A stretch of 64,000 bases of DNA. It comes from Cellulomonas sp. Root930 (lineage in GTDB: Bacteria; Actinomycetota; Actinomycetes; Actinomycetales; Cellulomonadaceae). The number at the start of each line of letters is the position of its first letter. Positions within the stretch are counted from its first letter, which is position 1. The notes under the pieces were generated by a model. The model saw nothing but the letters and a program-made list of their open reading frames with translations, made no database searches and had not been told where the DNA came from. The stretch covers positions 2,707,879 to 2,771,878 of the forward strand of contig LMJI01000001.1 in the NCBI GenBank assembly GCA_001429255.1. The letters are read 5' to 3'. Made by a program: the position numbers and the translations under genes. Below, piece after piece: positions 33,862 through 43,656 of the stretch.

Positions 33862-35051
33862 AGGCCGCCGACCCCCCAGGCCTCCCGCACGCCGGCGACG
33901 ATCCCCGGCAGCTCGGCGAGGAAGCGCTCGACGTCCTGCTCCTGCGTGCCACGGGGGAGCGCCAGCCGGATGTTGCCGTGCGTCAGGGCCCCCATCGCCG
34001 CGAGCACGTGGCTCGGCTCGAGGGCGCTCGACGTGCAGGCGGACCCGGACCCGACCGCGAACCCCCGGGAGTCGAGCGCGGTCAGCAGCGCCTCGCCCTC
34101 GACGTACAGGCACGAGAACGTGACGACGTGGGGGAGTCGCTCCACCGGGTGCCCGACGACCTCGACGTCGGGGACCTCGGCGGCCACGCGCGTCCGGATC
34201 GTCTCGACGAGCCGGCGTCGGGAGTCGTCGTCCGTCGACCGCGTCGAGACGGCCACCTGCAGCGCGACCGCGGCCGCGAGGGCTGCGGGCACGCTCACGC
34301 CGCCGGGGAACCAGCGGTCCTCGTCCTCGGGCCAGTCGGGGGAGCGCCGGACCCCCGAGCGGGTCACCAGCACGCCGAGCCCTCCCGGACCGCCCCAGTC
34401 GCCCGCGTCGGCGGCGAGCAGGTCCCAGGTGGCTCCGACCTCGGCGTGACCGAGGCTCGCGCCCACATCGACGAGGAGGGGCACCCCGGCGGCGCGCGCG
34501 GCGGCGTGCACGGCGTCGACGGGCTGGACGGTGCCCACCTCACCGTTCGCGTGCTGCAGCGCGGCGAGCGCGACCCCCGGCTGACCGAGCGCGGCGGTGA
34601 ACGCGTCGGCGTCGACCCGGCCGTCGCGGTCCACGCCGACCGTCACCCGGTCACCGACGAAGTCCGCCGCGTTCAGCACGGCGGCCCGCTCGACCGCGCC
34701 GACGACGACCTGCGTCCCGGTACGGCGCCGACCGCGGGCCACCGCTCGGACGGCTCCGTGCAGCGCGGCCGTGTGCGAGGGAGCGAGGTCGACCTCCTCG
34801 GTCCGTGCACCGACCACGGAGGCGATCGCCTCCCGCGCGCCGTCGAGCAGCATCCGTGCGCGTCGGCCCTCGGCGTGCAGCCGTCGCGGGTCGGCCCAGC
34901 CCTGGTCCAGGGCCTCGAGGAACGCGGTCCGGGCCTCCGGCAGCAGCGGCGCCCGGCCTCCGGCGTCGAGGACGGCCCGCCGGGCAGTGGCGTGCGTCAC
35001 AGCGCCCGGTCCCGCGGACGTGTCGGGCTCGAGGTCGCGCCGGCTGCTCAC
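33858..35051 (-). CDS. Cysteine-desulfurase-like protein lacking the PLP lysine
   Basis: 397 residues, fold-type I (aminotransferase class V, NifS/IscS-like). The persulfide loop is intact: SGSACTSSALEPSHV with C339. Asp195 (LLVDVGAS) and Asn169 are kept. The stretch that in IscS/NifS reads SAHK.GP.G.G reads DAGDWGGPGGLG (215-226): the Schiff-base lysine is D218 and the preceding His is Gly. The cofactor-stacking His is replaced by R122 (AVERAAVL). As read, it should not hold PLP covalently. GTG 35051 lies 6 nt after TACGGT (leaderless) and overlaps tusA by 4 bp. It may be a sulfur-relay scaffold rather than an active desulfurase. Confidence 0.85.
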   Translation of the reverse strand: MSSRRDLEPDTSAGPGAVTHATARRAVLDAGGRAPLLPEARTAFLEALDQGWADPRRLHAEGRRARMLLDGAREAIASVVGARTEEVDLAPSHTAALHGAVRAVARGRRRTGTQVVVGAVERAAVLNAADFVGDRVTVGVDRDGRVDADAFTAALGQPGVALAALQHANGEVGTVQPVDAVHAAARAAGVPLLVDVGASLGHAEVGATWDLLAADAGDWGGPGGLGVLVTRSGVRRSPDWPEDEDRWFPGGVSVPAALAAAVALQVAVSTRSTDDDSRRRLVETIRTRVAAEVPDVEVVGHPVERLPHVVTFSCLYVEGEALLTALDSRGFAVGSGSACTSSALEPSHVLAAMGALTHGNIRLALPRGTQEQDVERFLAELPGIVAGVREAWGVGGL

Positions 35052-35151
35052 GGGGGCACCGTAACCCCGCAGAGGCGTGACCAGGCGCGCGACGACCGGC
35101 TTCCGGGACGCGGGCGACCGTCGGACGCTGTGGAGGTCGAGCGGTGTGATG

Positions 35152-35215
35152 GTGCTGACACCGTGTCGTCAACGGGTGTCGTCAGCACGAAAGGATGTGG
35201 TCGGCGCGCTAGGCT
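35152..35215 (+). promoter_or_regulatory. Candidate ctaC promoter and inverted repeat
   Basis: GTGCTGAC (35152-35159) and GTCAGCAC (35181-35188) form an 8-bp inverted repeat. TAGGCT at 35210-35215 is a plausible -10 box about 70 bp before the ctaC start. No good -35 is seen. Confidence 0.35.
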
Positions 35216-35284
35216 GCACGGGTCGAGGACGAAGGTCCCGGGTGGCGCCCTTCTGCAGTGCACAAGGGTGTCGACGGGACGCGA

Positions 35285-36181
35285 GTGAGAGGTCCCCCGT
35301 TGCACCCGGACACCCCCCGTCGCACGCGGCGACCAGCCCTGTTGCTGGCCGGCCTGCTTGGCGTCGCCGCCGTCGTCCTCAGCGGATGCTCCGCCGAGGT
35401 GCAGCGCGGCTGGCTCCCTGGCAGCTCCGACGCCGAGATCACCGACCAGACAGGCCGCATCGCCAACCTGTGGGTCGGGTCGTGGATCGCCGCCCTGATC
35501 GTCGGCCTCATCACCTGGGGCCTGATGCTCTGGTGCGTCGCGGTCTACCGGAAGCGCAAGGGTGACGACACCCTCCCCGTGCAGCTGCGGTACCACGTGC
35601 CCCTCGAGGTCATGTACGTGATCCTGCCGATCATCATGGTCGGGGTGCTCTTCTACTACACCAACCGCGACACCACCGCGATCGTCGACACCTCCGCCGA
35701 GGCGGACGTGCACGTGCAGGTGATCGGCAAGCAGTGGAGCTGGGACCTCAACTACCTCGACGACGACGCGTACGACACCGGTCAGCACGCGCAGGACGTC
35801 GGCTCCGCAGGCACCGGCGTGCTCGAGGACCAGGTCACCCTGTACCTCCCGGTCGACGAGCGGGTCGAGTTCACCCTCGACTCCCGCGACGTCATCCACT
35901 CGTTCTGGGTCCCCGCGTTCCTGTTCAAGATGGACATGATCCCGGGCAAGACGAACACGTTCCAGGTCACCCCCACCGAGGAGGGCACGTACCTGGGCAA
36001 GTGCGCCGAGCTCTGCGGCGAGTACCACTCGTCGATGCTGTTCAACGTGAAGGTCGTGACGCGCGAGGAGTACGACGCGCACATCGAGGAGCTCAAGGAC
36101 AAGGGTCAGGAAGGCTCGCTCGGTCTCGAGTACAGCCGCCAGCAGGACCTGGACAGCGCTCCGAAGGAAGGCGAGAACTGA
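35285..36181 (+). CDS. ctaC: Cytochrome c oxidase subunit II
   Basis: 298 residues from GTG 35285 (GTG 35258 is an in-frame alternative without an SD). An N-terminal signal with lipobox LSGC marks a lipoprotein, followed by two membrane helices and a periplasmic-side cupredoxin domain. The CuA site is complete: [24 protein letters not shown] (two Cys, Glu carbonyl, His, Met), and the aromatic electron-entry QWSWDLNY. It passes electrons from the bc1 complex to CtaD. The stop overlaps ctaD by one base. Confidence 0.95.
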   Translation: MRGPPLHPDTPRRTRRPALLLAGLLGVAAVVLSGCSAEVQRGWLPGSSDAEITDQTGRIANLWVGSWIAALIVGLITWGLMLWCVAVYRKRKGDDTLPVQLRYHVPLEVMYVILPIIMVGVLFYYTNRDTTAIVDTSAEADVHVQVIGKQWSWDLNYLDDDAYDTGQHAQDVGSAGTGVLEDQVTLYLPVDERVEFTLDSRDVIHSFWVPAFLFKMDMIPGKTNTFQVTPTEEGTYLGKCAELCGEYHSSMLFNVKVVTREEYDAHIEELKDKGQEGSLGLEYSRQQDLDSAPKEGEN

Positions 36182-37989
36182 TGGCCGCCGTCGCGGAGCA
36201 CATCCCCGGCCTGGCGCCCTCGCGCCAGACTCTCGGACGCACGGTGATCAAGTGGATCACCTCGACCGACCACAAGACCATCGGGTACCTGTACCTGATC
36301 ACGTCGTTCGTCTGGTTCGCGATCGGCGGCATCCTGGCGCTGCTCATCCGCGCCGAGCTGTTCGCGCCCGGCATGGACATCTTCCAGTCGCGCGAGCAGT
36401 ACAACCAGGCGTTCACCATGCACGGCACGATCATGCTGCTGCTGTTCGCGACGCCCCTGTTCGCGGGCTTCGCCAACGTGATCATGCCCCTGCAGATCGG
36501 TGCGCCCGACGTCGCGTTCCCCCGGCTCAACATGCTCGCGTACTGGATGTTCTTCTTCGGCGGCACGATCGCCGGCGCCGGGTTCTTCACGCCGCAGGGC
36601 GCTGCCTCGTTCGGGTGGTTCGCGTACGCACCGCTGTCCAACACCGTGTACTCGCCGGGGCTCGGCGGTGACCTCTGGGTCTTCGGCCTCGCGTTCGCCG
36701 GCTTCGGCACCATCCTCGGGGCCGTCAACTTCATCACCACGATCGTCACCATGCGCGCGCCCGGCATGACCATGTTCCGGATGCCGATCTTCACCTGGAA
36801 CACCCTGGTGACGTCGCTCCTGGTGCTCATGGCGTTCCCGCCGCTCGCCGCCGCACTGTTCGCCCTCGGCGCCGACCGCCGCCTCGGTGCGCAGGTGTTC
36901 AACCCCGAGAACGGTGGGGCGATCCTCTGGCAGCACCTGTTCTGGTTCTTCGGGCACCCCGAGGTCTACATCATCGCGCTGCCGTTCTTCGGCATCGTCA
37001 CCGAGATCCTGCCGGTGTTCAGCCGCAAGCCGATCTTCGGCTACAAGGGTCTGGTCTACGCGACGATCGCGATCGCCGCCCTGTCCGTGACCGTGTGGGC
37101 TCACCACATGTACGTCACCGGCTCGGTGCTGCTGCCGTTCTTCGCCTTCATGACGATGCTCATCGCGGTGCCGACCGGTGTGAAGTTCTTCAACTGGATC
37201 GGCACGATGTGGCGCGGCAAGCTCACGTTCGAGACGCCGATGCTCTGGACCATCGGCTTCCTCGTCACGTTCCTCTTCGGTGGCCTGACCGGTGTCATCC
37301 TGTCCAGCCCGGCACTCGACTTCTCCCTGTCGGACTCCTACTTCGTGGTCGCGCACTTCCACTACGTCGTGTTCGGCACCGTGGTGTTCGCGATGTTCGC
37401 GGGCTTCTACTTCTGGTGGCCCAAGATGACGGGCCGGATGCTCGACGAGAAGCTGGGCAAGATCCACTTCTGGATGCTGTTCATCGGCTTCCACACGACG
37501 TTCCTCATCCAGCACTGGCTGGGCGTCAAGGGCATGCCGCGCCGGTACGCGGACTACTCGCCCGACGACGGCTTCACGTGGATGAACCAGCTGTCGACGG
37601 TCGGCGCGGTCATCCTCGCCGCCTCGACGCTGCCGTTCCTGTGGAACGTGTACACGACGTGGCGCAACGCCCCGCTGGTCACCGTCGACGACCCGTGGGG
37701 GTACGGCGCCTCGCTCGAGTGGGCCACCAGCTGCCCGCCGCCCCGGCACAACTTCACGTCGCTGCCGCGCATCCGCTCCGAGCGCCCCGCCTTCGACCTG
37801 CACCACCCCGAGGTCGCCGCCATGGACCACGTGGAGCCGAATCCCGGCCCGCTGGACTGGGAGGCCGACCGGCGCGGCGAGAGCGAGGTCGCAACCGACC
37901 GCGTGGTGAACGACAAGGGTGAGCAGGAGCAGTCCTCCGCGACCATCGTCGACGACCGGCCGCGCACCGACGAGGAGGGCACCCGATGA
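36181..37989 (+). CDS. ctaD: Cytochrome c oxidase subunit I (aa3 type)
   Basis: 602 residues, 12 membrane helices. Heme a and a3/CuB ligands are in [26 protein letters not shown] (His-Tyr cross-link), [10 protein letters not shown] and [12 protein letters not shown]. The long hydrophilic C-terminus after the last helix is typical of actinobacterial CtaD. Reduces oxygen and pumps protons. ATG 36181 overlaps the ctaC stop; the gene overlaps ctaF by 4 bp (ATGA). Confidence 0.97.
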   Translation: MAAVAEHIPGLAPSRQTLGRTVIKWITSTDHKTIGYLYLITSFVWFAIGGILALLIRAELFAPGMDIFQSREQYNQAFTMHGTIMLLLFATPLFAGFANVIMPLQIGAPDVAFPRLNMLAYWMFFFGGTIAGAGFFTPQGAASFGWFAYAPLSNTVYSPGLGGDLWVFGLAFAGFGTILGAVNFITTIVTMRAPGMTMFRMPIFTWNTLVTSLLVLMAFPPLAAALFALGADRRLGAQVFNPENGGAILWQHLFWFFGHPEVYIIALPFFGIVTEILPVFSRKPIFGYKGLVYATIAIAALSVTVWAHHMYVTGSVLLPFFAFMTMLIAVPTGVKFFNWIGTMWRGKLTFETPMLWTIGFLVTFLFGGLTGVILSSPALDFSLSDSYFVVAHFHYVVFGTVVFAMFAGFYFWWPKMTGRMLDEKLGKIHFWMLFIGFHTTFLIQHWLGVKGMPRRYADYSPDDGFTWMNQLSTVGAVILAASTLPFLWNVYTTWRNAPLVTVDDPWGYGASLEWATSCPPPRHNFTSLPRIRSERPAFDLHHPEVAAMDHVEPNPGPLDWEADRRGESEVATDRVVNDKGEQEQSSATIVDDRPRTDEEGTR

Positions 37990-38384
37990 AGCTCGAGACC
38001 AAGCTCTTCCTCTACGGGGTCCTGTTCTTCGTCCCTGTCGGACTGATCTACGCCGCGTGGAGCAAGGGCGAGCCGGTGGGCACCGTGGGCATCCCGCTGG
38101 TCGGCGGCCTCGTGGGCATGATCGGCGCCTACTTCGCGCTCCTGTCCCGCCGGATCGACGACCGCCCTGAGGACGACCCGCTCGGCGAGATCGAGCAGGG
38201 TGCCGGCGACCAGGGCGTGTTCAGCCCGTGGAGCTGGTGGCCGTTCGTGCTCGGTGTCTCCGGCGCGATCACCTTCGCCGGTCTCGCCGTGGGCTGGTGG
38301 CTCTCGTACATCGGCATCGCGCTCGGCGTCATCGGCCTGGTCGGCTGGGTGTTCGAGTTCTCCCGCGGCCAGCACGCGCACTGA
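37986..38384 (+). CDS. ctaF: Cytochrome c oxidase subunit IV
   Basis: 132 residues with four membrane helices ([87 protein letters not shown]). The motif set is that of actinobacterial CtaF, a small structural subunit of the aa3 oxidase. Translationally coupled to ctaD. Confidence 0.95.
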   Translation: MKLETKLFLYGVLFFVPVGLIYAAWSKGEPVGTVGIPLVGGLVGMIGAYFALLSRRIDDRPEDDPLGEIEQGAGDQGVFSPWSWWPFVLGVSGAITFAGLAVGWWLSYIGIALGVIGLVGWVFEFSRGQHAH

Positions 38385-38399
38385 CCTGCACGTCCGGAC

Positions 38400-38427
38400 A
38401 GGCCCTCGCCGTCGGTGGGGGCCTTTC
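38400..38427 (+). terminator. Hairpin terminator after ctaF
   Basis: AGGCCC (38400-38405) pairs with GGGCCT (38419-38424), followed by a TTTCT run, before the first META lipoprotein gene, whose own -10 lies just downstream. Confidence 0.6.
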
Positions 38428-38455
38428 TGGCGTCTGCTGCGCTAGCGTCGGCGGT

Positions 38456-38842
38456 ATGAGGCATTCGCGAACGTCGGCGGGTATGTCCGTGGTGCTCCTG
38501 GCCCTGCTGGCCGGCTGCGCGAGCAGCGCCGGCTCCGGCAGCGAGCTCTCCACCGAGGACGTCACGGGGGAGTGGGTCGAGTCCGGCTCAGAGCCACGCG
38601 TCTATCTGGAGCTCGCCGAGGACGGTGCCCTGAGCGGGAGCGACGGCTGCAACCAGCTCACGGGCTCGTGGGAGGTCGACGGGTCCGAGGTGGACTTCGG
38701 CGAGCTGGGGGCCACGATGATGGCCTGCGAGGACGTCGACACCTGGCTCTCCGGCGCCGAGTCGGCGACGGTCTCCGGTGACGAGCTGACGGTCCTGGGG
38801 GCCGACGACACGGAGATCGGGACGCTGGAGAGATCCACATGA
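38456..38842 (+). CDS. META-domain lipoprotein (first of tandem pair)
   Basis: 128 residues. Signal peptide with lipobox LAGC, then a META/HslJ-like domain: GEWVESGSEPRVYLELAEDGALSGSDGCNQLTGSWEVDG...MMACEDVDTWLS. The GCN and MAC positions are conserved in this fold. ATG 38456 lies 7 nt after TAGCGT (leaderless). It overlaps the second copy by 4 bp (ATGA). Probably surface-exposed and membrane-anchored; function unknown. Confidence 0.85.
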   Translation: MRHSRTSAGMSVVLLALLAGCASSAGSGSELSTEDVTGEWVESGSEPRVYLELAEDGALSGSDGCNQLTGSWEVDGSEVDFGELGATMMACEDVDTWLSGAESATVSGDELTVLGADDTEIGTLERST

Positions 38843-39231
38843 TCGGACCTCGGGTCCGGGCGATGCGCTCGCTCGTGCTGGTGACGCTCCTGGGTGCGGC
38901 GCTGACGGCGTGCGCGGACACCTCGGGTGCCGGCGCGCCGGTCGAGGACCTCGGCGGGCTGTGGGGCACGCAGGACACCGAGGGGATCGCGTCGCTGGAC
39001 CTCGCGGCGGACGGCACGGCGACCGGGACCGACGGGTGCAACCGGATGACCGGCGCGTGGGAGCAGAACGGGACCCAGGTGGCGTTCGGCGAGTGGGCGA
39101 CCACGCGCATGGCGTGCCCGAGCGTCGACACGTGGCTGTCCCTGGCCGTGAAGGCCACCCTCGAGGGGGAGAACCTGGTCTTCTTCGACGAGAACGGCGT
39201 CGAGCTGGGGACGCTCCAGCCGAACTCCTGA
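38839..39231 (+). CDS. META-domain lipoprotein (second of tandem pair)
   Basis: 130 residues. Lipobox LTAC, then a META domain homologous to its neighbour: GLWGTQDTEGIASLDLAADGTATGTDGCNRMTGAWEQNGTQVAF...TTRMACPSVDTWLSL. The paralogues share domain layout but are well diverged, so the duplication is old. Coupled by ATGA to the first copy and followed by a strong hairpin. Role unknown; HslJ-type proteins are linked to stress. Confidence 0.85.
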   Translation: MIGPRVRAMRSLVLVTLLGAALTACADTSGAGAPVEDLGGLWGTQDTEGIASLDLAADGTATGTDGCNRMTGAWEQNGTQVAFGEWATTRMACPSVDTWLSLAVKATLEGENLVFFDENGVELGTLQPNS

Positions 39232-39234
39232 CAC

Positions 39235-39271
39235 GGCTGAGGGCCGCCCCGGGACGGGGCGGCCCTCAGCC
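39235..39271. terminator. Strong 16-bp hairpin terminator
   Basis: GGCTGAGGGCCGCCCC pairs perfectly with GGGGCGGCCCTCAGCC around a 5-nt loop, between the convergent META and superoxide dismutase genes. Confidence 0.85.
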
Positions 39272-39285
39272 GTTGCTGCAGGACG

Positions 39286-39912
39286 TCAGACGGGAACGAT
39301 GAGCCCCGCGGTCTGGGTGCGCGCGCGGTCGAAGCGCGCCGCGGCGTCGGCCCAGTTCACGATGTTCCACCACGCCTTGACGTAGTCCGCCTTGACGTTG
39401 ACGTAGTCGAGGTAGAACGCGTGCTCCCACATGTCGAGGACGACGACGGGGACCAGGCCCAGCGCGATGTTGCTCTGCTGGTCGTACAGCTGCACGATCA
39501 CGAGCTTCTGGCCGATCGAGTCCCACGCGAGGATCGACCAGCCGGAGCCCTGGATGCCGAGGGCGTTGGCGGCGAAGTGCTTCTGGAACGCCTCGAACGA
39601 GCCGAAGAACTCGTCGACCGCGGCGCCCAGCTCGCCGGTGGGCTTGTCGCCGCCGTCCGGGGAGAGGTTCTGCCAGAACACGGAGTGGTTGACGTGCCCG
39701 CCGAGGTTGAACGCGAGGTTCTTCTCGTGCAGGTTCACGGCGGCGAAGTCGTCGGCCGCGCGAGCGGCGGCGAGCTTCTCGAGCGCGGTGTTGGCGCCGG
39801 TCACGTACGCGGCGTGGTGCTTGTCATGGTGCAGCTCCATGATCCGGCCCGAGATGTGCGGCTCGAGTGCCGCGTAGTCGTAGGGCAGATCCGGAAGCGA
39901 GTAGTCAGCCAT
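39286..39912 (-). CDS. sod: Fe/Mn superoxide dismutase
   Basis: 208 residues from ATG 39912. [37 protein letters not shown], the metal ligands His (HHDKHH), His ([12 protein letters not shown]) and the [11 protein letters not shown] motif are intact. No signal peptide, so it is cytoplasmic. GTG 39924 would place the SD too close. It sits between the ctaCDF and qcr operons, both convergent on it. Metal (Mn or Fe) cannot be assigned by eye. Confidence 0.95.
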   Translation of the reverse strand: MADYSLPDLPYDYAALEPHISGRIMELHHDKHHAAYVTGANTALEKLAAARAADDFAAVNLHEKNLAFNLGGHVNHSVFWQNLSPDGGDKPTGELGAAVDEFFGSFEAFQKHFAANALGIQGSGWSILAWDSIGQKLVIVQLYDQQSNIALGLVPVVVLDMWEHAFYLDYVNVKADYVKAWWNIVNWADAAARFDRARTQTAGLIVPV

Positions 39913-39977
39913 GCGTGAGTACACCTCTCCTGCGTCGGTCTGGGACCGCGTGCCGCGGTCCGCTCTGTACAGAGGAA

Positions 39978-40008
39978 CGGGCGGCCCGCCGTTACGGCGA
40001 GCCGCCCG
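39978..40008. terminator. Hairpin terminator after qcrB
   Basis: CGGGCGGC and GCCGCCCG pair, with an inner CGCCG/CGGCG stem and a TTA loop, just past the qcrB stop on the minus strand. Confidence 0.8.
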
Positions 40009-40034
40009 ACTCCACGGTCAACTCTTGCTCAGGA

Positions 40035-41771
40035 TCAGCGATTCCGCCCGTCGGGCGTCGTCTCATCCTGCGGATCCACCAGGTGCTGCCCGCCACCGAC
40101 TGCGCCGGTCAGGGCTGCCGGTGCATGCTCGTCGGCCGGACCCACGGCGTCGTGCTCGCCGTGCGAGTGCGACGCGGCCAGCTCGGTGGGCGTGACGGGC
40201 TCGATGCGGTCCTCGTAGAACGTCTGCGACAGACGCTGACGCATCCGGTCGAGGGCGTAGCCCTTGCGCCGCACGCCGCGGGAGTCCTCCGCCGGCTCGA
40301 TCTCCAGCGGACGGATGGCGTCGTGCTGCACCCGCAACCAGCGCTCGTGGGCGTCCAGCGGCTTGTGCACCTCGATGTACTCACCGTTGGCGAACCGCAC
40401 GATCCGGCCGGTCTCGTGACCGTGCAGGACGAGCTCGCGGTCCTTGCGCTGCAGGCCGAGGCAGATCCGCTTGGTCACCCAGAACGCGAACCACGGGCCG
40501 ACGAAGATCAGCACGCGGAACACCCACGTGATGTCGTTGATCGACAGGTGGAAGTGCGTGGCGATCAGGTCGTTGGACCCGGCCAGCACGAGGATGAAGA
40601 ACGCGGTCAGCAGCGAGACACCGAACGCGGTCCGGAACGGGCGGTTGCGCGGGCGGTCGAGCACGTGGTGCTCGCGCTTGTCGCCGGTGGCGAACGCCTC
40701 GATGAACGGGTACGCCGCCAGCAGCGTGAACAGGATGCCGGGCACGACCATGGCCGGGATCAGCACGTTGAGCGACACCGTGTACCCGAGCACGACGAAC
40801 TCGGTGAACCCTGGCATCAGGCGCAGCGATCCCTCGAGGAACAGCATGTACCAGTCCGGTTGGGCTCCCGCGGACACCGGTGACGGGTCGTACGGGCCGT
40901 AGTTCCAGACGGGGTTGATCGACATCGTCGCCGCCATGAGCGCGATGACGCCGAACACGGTGAAGAAGTAGCCGCCGGCCTTCGCCACGTAGATCGGGAA
41001 CAGCGGGTAGCCGACGACGTTCTTGTCCGACCGCCCGGAGCCCGGGTACTGCGTGTGCTTGTGCAGCACGACGAAGAACAGGTGCAGCCCGATGAGCGCC
41101 AGGATGATGCCGGGCACCAGCAGGATGTGCACCGTGAACAGGCGCGGGATCAGGTCGGTGCCGGGGAACTCGCCGCCGAACAGGAAGTACGACGTGTAGC
41201 TGCCGATGATCGGGATGGACCGGACCACGCCGTCGGTGATGCGCAGGCCGTTGCCGGACAGGACGTCGTCCGGGAGCGAGTAGCCCGAGAAGCCGGCGGC
41301 CAGGCCGAGGATGAGCAGCAGGAAGCCGACCACCCAGTTGACCTCGCGCGGCTTGCGGAACGCGCCGGTGAAGAACACGCGCATCATGTGCGTGACGATC
41401 GCGGCCATGAAGATCAGGGCGGCCCAGTGGTGGATCTGCCGCATGAGCAGGCCACCGCGCACCTCGAACGAGAGCCGGAGCGTCGAGGCGAACGCCTCGG
41501 ACATCTCGACGCCGTTCATGGCGGCCCACGGACCCTCGTAGTGCACCTCGTTCATGCTGGGCACGAAGAAGAGCGTGAGGAAGACACCGGAGATCAGGAT
41601 CGTGATGAAGCTGAACAGCGCGATCTCGCCGAGCAGGAACGACCAGTGGTCGGGGAAGACCTTGCGCGCGAACGTCTTGACGAACGTCCCGATGCCGGTG
41701 CGCTGGTCCAGGTAGTCGGCAGTGCCCGCGGCGAGCTTCTCGACGGGGGTCGGGGTGGCTGTGGTCGTCAC
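40035..41771 (-). CDS. qcrB: Cytochrome bc1 complex cytochrome b subunit
   Basis: 578 residues. Membrane diheme b subunit: helix B and D histidines in QIHHWAALIFMAAIVTHMMRVFF and IPRLFTVHILLVPGIILALIGLHLFF, the quinol-site PEWY-equivalent QPDWYMLF, and a long C-terminal cytosolic extension (about 140 residues, charged) beyond the usual eight helices, typical of actinobacteria. Oxidises menaquinol and passes electrons to QcrA and QcrC. It overlaps qcrA by 4 bp. Confidence 0.97.
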   Translation of the reverse strand: MTTTATPTPVEKLAAGTADYLDQRTGIGTFVKTFARKVFPDHWSFLLGEIALFSFITILISGVFLTLFFVPSMNEVHYEGPWAAMNGVEMSEAFASTLRLSFEVRGGLLMRQIHHWAALIFMAAIVTHMMRVFFTGAFRKPREVNWVVGFLLLILGLAAGFSGYSLPDDVLSGNGLRITDGVVRSIPIIGSYTSYFLFGGEFPGTDLIPRLFTVHILLVPGIILALIGLHLFFVVLHKHTQYPGSGRSDKNVVGYPLFPIYVAKAGGYFFTVFGVIALMAATMSINPVWNYGPYDPSPVSAGAQPDWYMLFLEGSLRLMPGFTEFVVLGYTVSLNVLIPAMVVPGILFTLLAAYPFIEAFATGDKREHHVLDRPRNRPFRTAFGVSLLTAFFILVLAGSNDLIATHFHLSINDITWVFRVLIFVGPWFAFWVTKRICLGLQRKDRELVLHGHETGRIVRFANGEYIEVHKPLDAHERWLRVQHDAIRPLEIEPAEDSRGVRRKGYALDRMRQRLSQTFYEDRIEPVTPTELAASHSHGEHDAVGPADEHAPAALTGAVGGGQHLVDPQDETTPDGRNR

Positions 41772-42805
41772 TTGAGACGCTCCCAGTAGCTCGGGCCGAC
41801 GGGCTCCGTGAAGTCGCTCTGGGCGATCAGGTAGCCCTCGTCATCGACGGTGATCGGCAGCTGCGGCAGGGGCCGCTTCGCCGGTCCGAACACGACCCGG
41901 GCGCCGTTGGCCACGTCGAACGTCGACTGGTGGCACGGGCACAGGAGGTGGTGGGTCTGCTGCTCGTAGAGCGCGACCGGACAACCCACGTGGGTGCAGA
42001 TCTTGGAGTAGGCGACGATCCCGTCGTAGGACCAGCCCTTGCGGTCCTCGGCCTCGTTCAGGTCGGCCGGGTCGAGCCGGACCAGCAGGACGACGGCCTT
42101 GGCCTTCTCGTCGAGCGGGTGCTCCGCCTCGTCGAGGTCCTCGGGGATGACGTGGAACACCGAGCCGATGGTCACGTCCGCGGCCTTGATGGGCCGGCCG
42201 GTCGGGTCCGTCGCGAGCTTGGTGCCCTTCTTCCACATCGTGTGCCGGAACTTCGAGACGTTCCAGTCACCACCGACGTTGCCGACGATGGGCACGATGA
42301 TCGCCAGCGGGAACAGTGCGAGGGCCGAGATCATGGCGCCCTGCAGCACGCCGCGCCGACCGATGGCCGAGTCCTCCGCACCGTCCTTGAGGGCGGCGAC
42401 CGCGCCGGCGCGGTTCTCGTCGGAGCTGCGCTGGACGTGCCGCTCCTCGGACTTCTCGTGGTCGTTCATGAGCGCCTTGGCCCAGTGGACGGCGGCGAGG
42501 CCGATGCCCAGCAGCGACAGGGCGAGTCCGAGCCCGAGGGCCAGGTTGGAGCGCAGCATCGACTCCGGCGTCTCGCCCGGAGGGAGCGTGAAGTACGCGA
42601 CCAGGAAGCCGAGCGTGGCGAGCACGGAGATGGCGAAGAGCACGACGACCTGGCGCTCCGCCTTCTTGTTCGCCTTCGGGTCGTTGTCGCCCAGGCGGTC
42701 GTGGTGCTCCGGGTGACCCGGGTTCTCGAACTTGTCGGGCAGCGCACCGGGCGCGTGCGTGACGAGCTCGTTGCCGGCCTCGTGGCCAGTGTCGTGGTTG
42801 CTCAC
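41768..42805 (-). CDS. qcrA: Rieske iron-sulfur subunit of the bc1 complex
   Basis: 345 residues. Three membrane helices near the N-terminus (as in actinobacterial QcrA), then a Rieske domain with the [2Fe-2S] motifs CTHVGCPV and CPCHQSTFD and the GPAKRPLPQLPI loop. GTG 42805 overlaps the qcrC stop (GTGA) and the stop overlaps qcrB, giving qcrC-qcrA-qcrB. The cluster is probably supplied through ErpA, encoded about 8 kb away. Confidence 0.96.
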   Translation of the reverse strand: MSNHDTGHEAGNELVTHAPGALPDKFENPGHPEHHDRLGDNDPKANKKAERQVVVLFAISVLATLGFLVAYFTLPPGETPESMLRSNLALGLGLALSLLGIGLAAVHWAKALMNDHEKSEERHVQRSSDENRAGAVAALKDGAEDSAIGRRGVLQGAMISALALFPLAIIVPIVGNVGGDWNVSKFRHTMWKKGTKLATDPTGRPIKAADVTIGSVFHVIPEDLDEAEHPLDEKAKAVVLLVRLDPADLNEAEDRKGWSYDGIVAYSKICTHVGCPVALYEQQTHHLLCPCHQSTFDVANGARVVFGPAKRPLPQLPITVDDEGYLIAQSDFTEPVGPSYWERLK

Positions 42806-43587
42806 GAGGACTTCGCTCCGATCCAGACTGCTGCGCCGATGAGCAGGCCCATGCCGACGACCCAGGCCCAGAGGCCCTCGCTCACCGGCCCGAGGGCGCC
42901 GAGGTCGAGCCCGCCGGGGGAGGTGCCGCCCTGCTGGTCGATGAACGCGATGATGTCGCGCTTCTCCTCGGGGGTGATGTTCGCGTCGTTGAACACGGGC
43001 ATCGACTGCGGGCCGGTCAGCATGGCCTCGTACAGGTGGGTGGGCGTGGTGGCCCAGAGGTTCGGTGCGAACTTGCCCTGAGAGAGCGCGCCGCCCGCAC
43101 CCACGGCGTTGTGGCACATGGCGCAGTTGGTGCGGAAGATCAGCATGCCGTTGGCGACGTCACCGAGGGCCGGGTCGACCTGCTCCGCGGTGGGGATGGC
43201 GGGACCGGCACCCAGCGACGCGACGAACGCGGCGAGCTGGTTGATCTGCTCCTGGTCGAACTGCACGGGCTTGACCTGGGCCTGCGGGCCGTTCATCTGC
43301 ATGGGCATGCGACCGGTGCCGACCTGGAAGTCGACCGCCGCGGCGCCCACCCCGATGAGGGACGGGCCGCTCGCCGTGCCGGACGCAGCCGGTCCGTGGC
43401 AGGTGGCGCAGTTGGCCTGGAACAGCTTCTCGCCGGTGTCGATGTCGTTGGTGCTCGCCTTCACAGGCGTGGCATCGGCCGACGTCGGTGCCAGCACCGC
43501 GTACAGGCCACCGGTGAGCAGCAGCGCCAGCAGGAGCAGCACGATCGGCGCACGCCGATCCTGCCTGCGGGCTGCGAGTGCCTTCAC
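42802..43587 (-). CDS. qcrC: Diheme cytochrome c subunit of the bc1 complex
   Basis: 261 residues. N-terminal membrane anchor, two c-type heme sites CATCH and CAMCH, and a C-terminal helix. It replaces separate cytochromes c1 and c, so electrons go directly to CtaC. GTG 43587 is preferred because GAGGA lies 7 nt upstream; an earlier in-frame GTG at 43608 lacks an SD. Confidence 0.95.
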   Translation of the reverse strand: MKALAARRQDRRAPIVLLLLALLLTGGLYAVLAPTSADATPVKASTNDIDTGEKLFQANCATCHGPAASGTASGPSLIGVGAAAVDFQVGTGRMPMQMNGPQAQVKPVQFDQEQINQLAAFVASLGAGPAIPTAEQVDPALGDVANGMLIFRTNCAMCHNAVGAGGALSQGKFAPNLWATTPTHLYEAMLTGPQSMPVFNDANITPEEKRDIIAFIDQQGGTSPGGLDLGALGPVSEGLWAWVVGMGLLIGAAVWIGAKSS

Positions 43588-43656
43588 GGATCGATCCTCG
43601 TCTCGCACATGGGGGATGGGGGTCTGGGGGCGACGGGCCGGTGAGCCCGACGCCGG

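Noticed and set aside
36106..37830. A 574-residue leftward frame opposite ctaD
   Set aside because: Complement of a transmembrane gene; no motif and no start signal.
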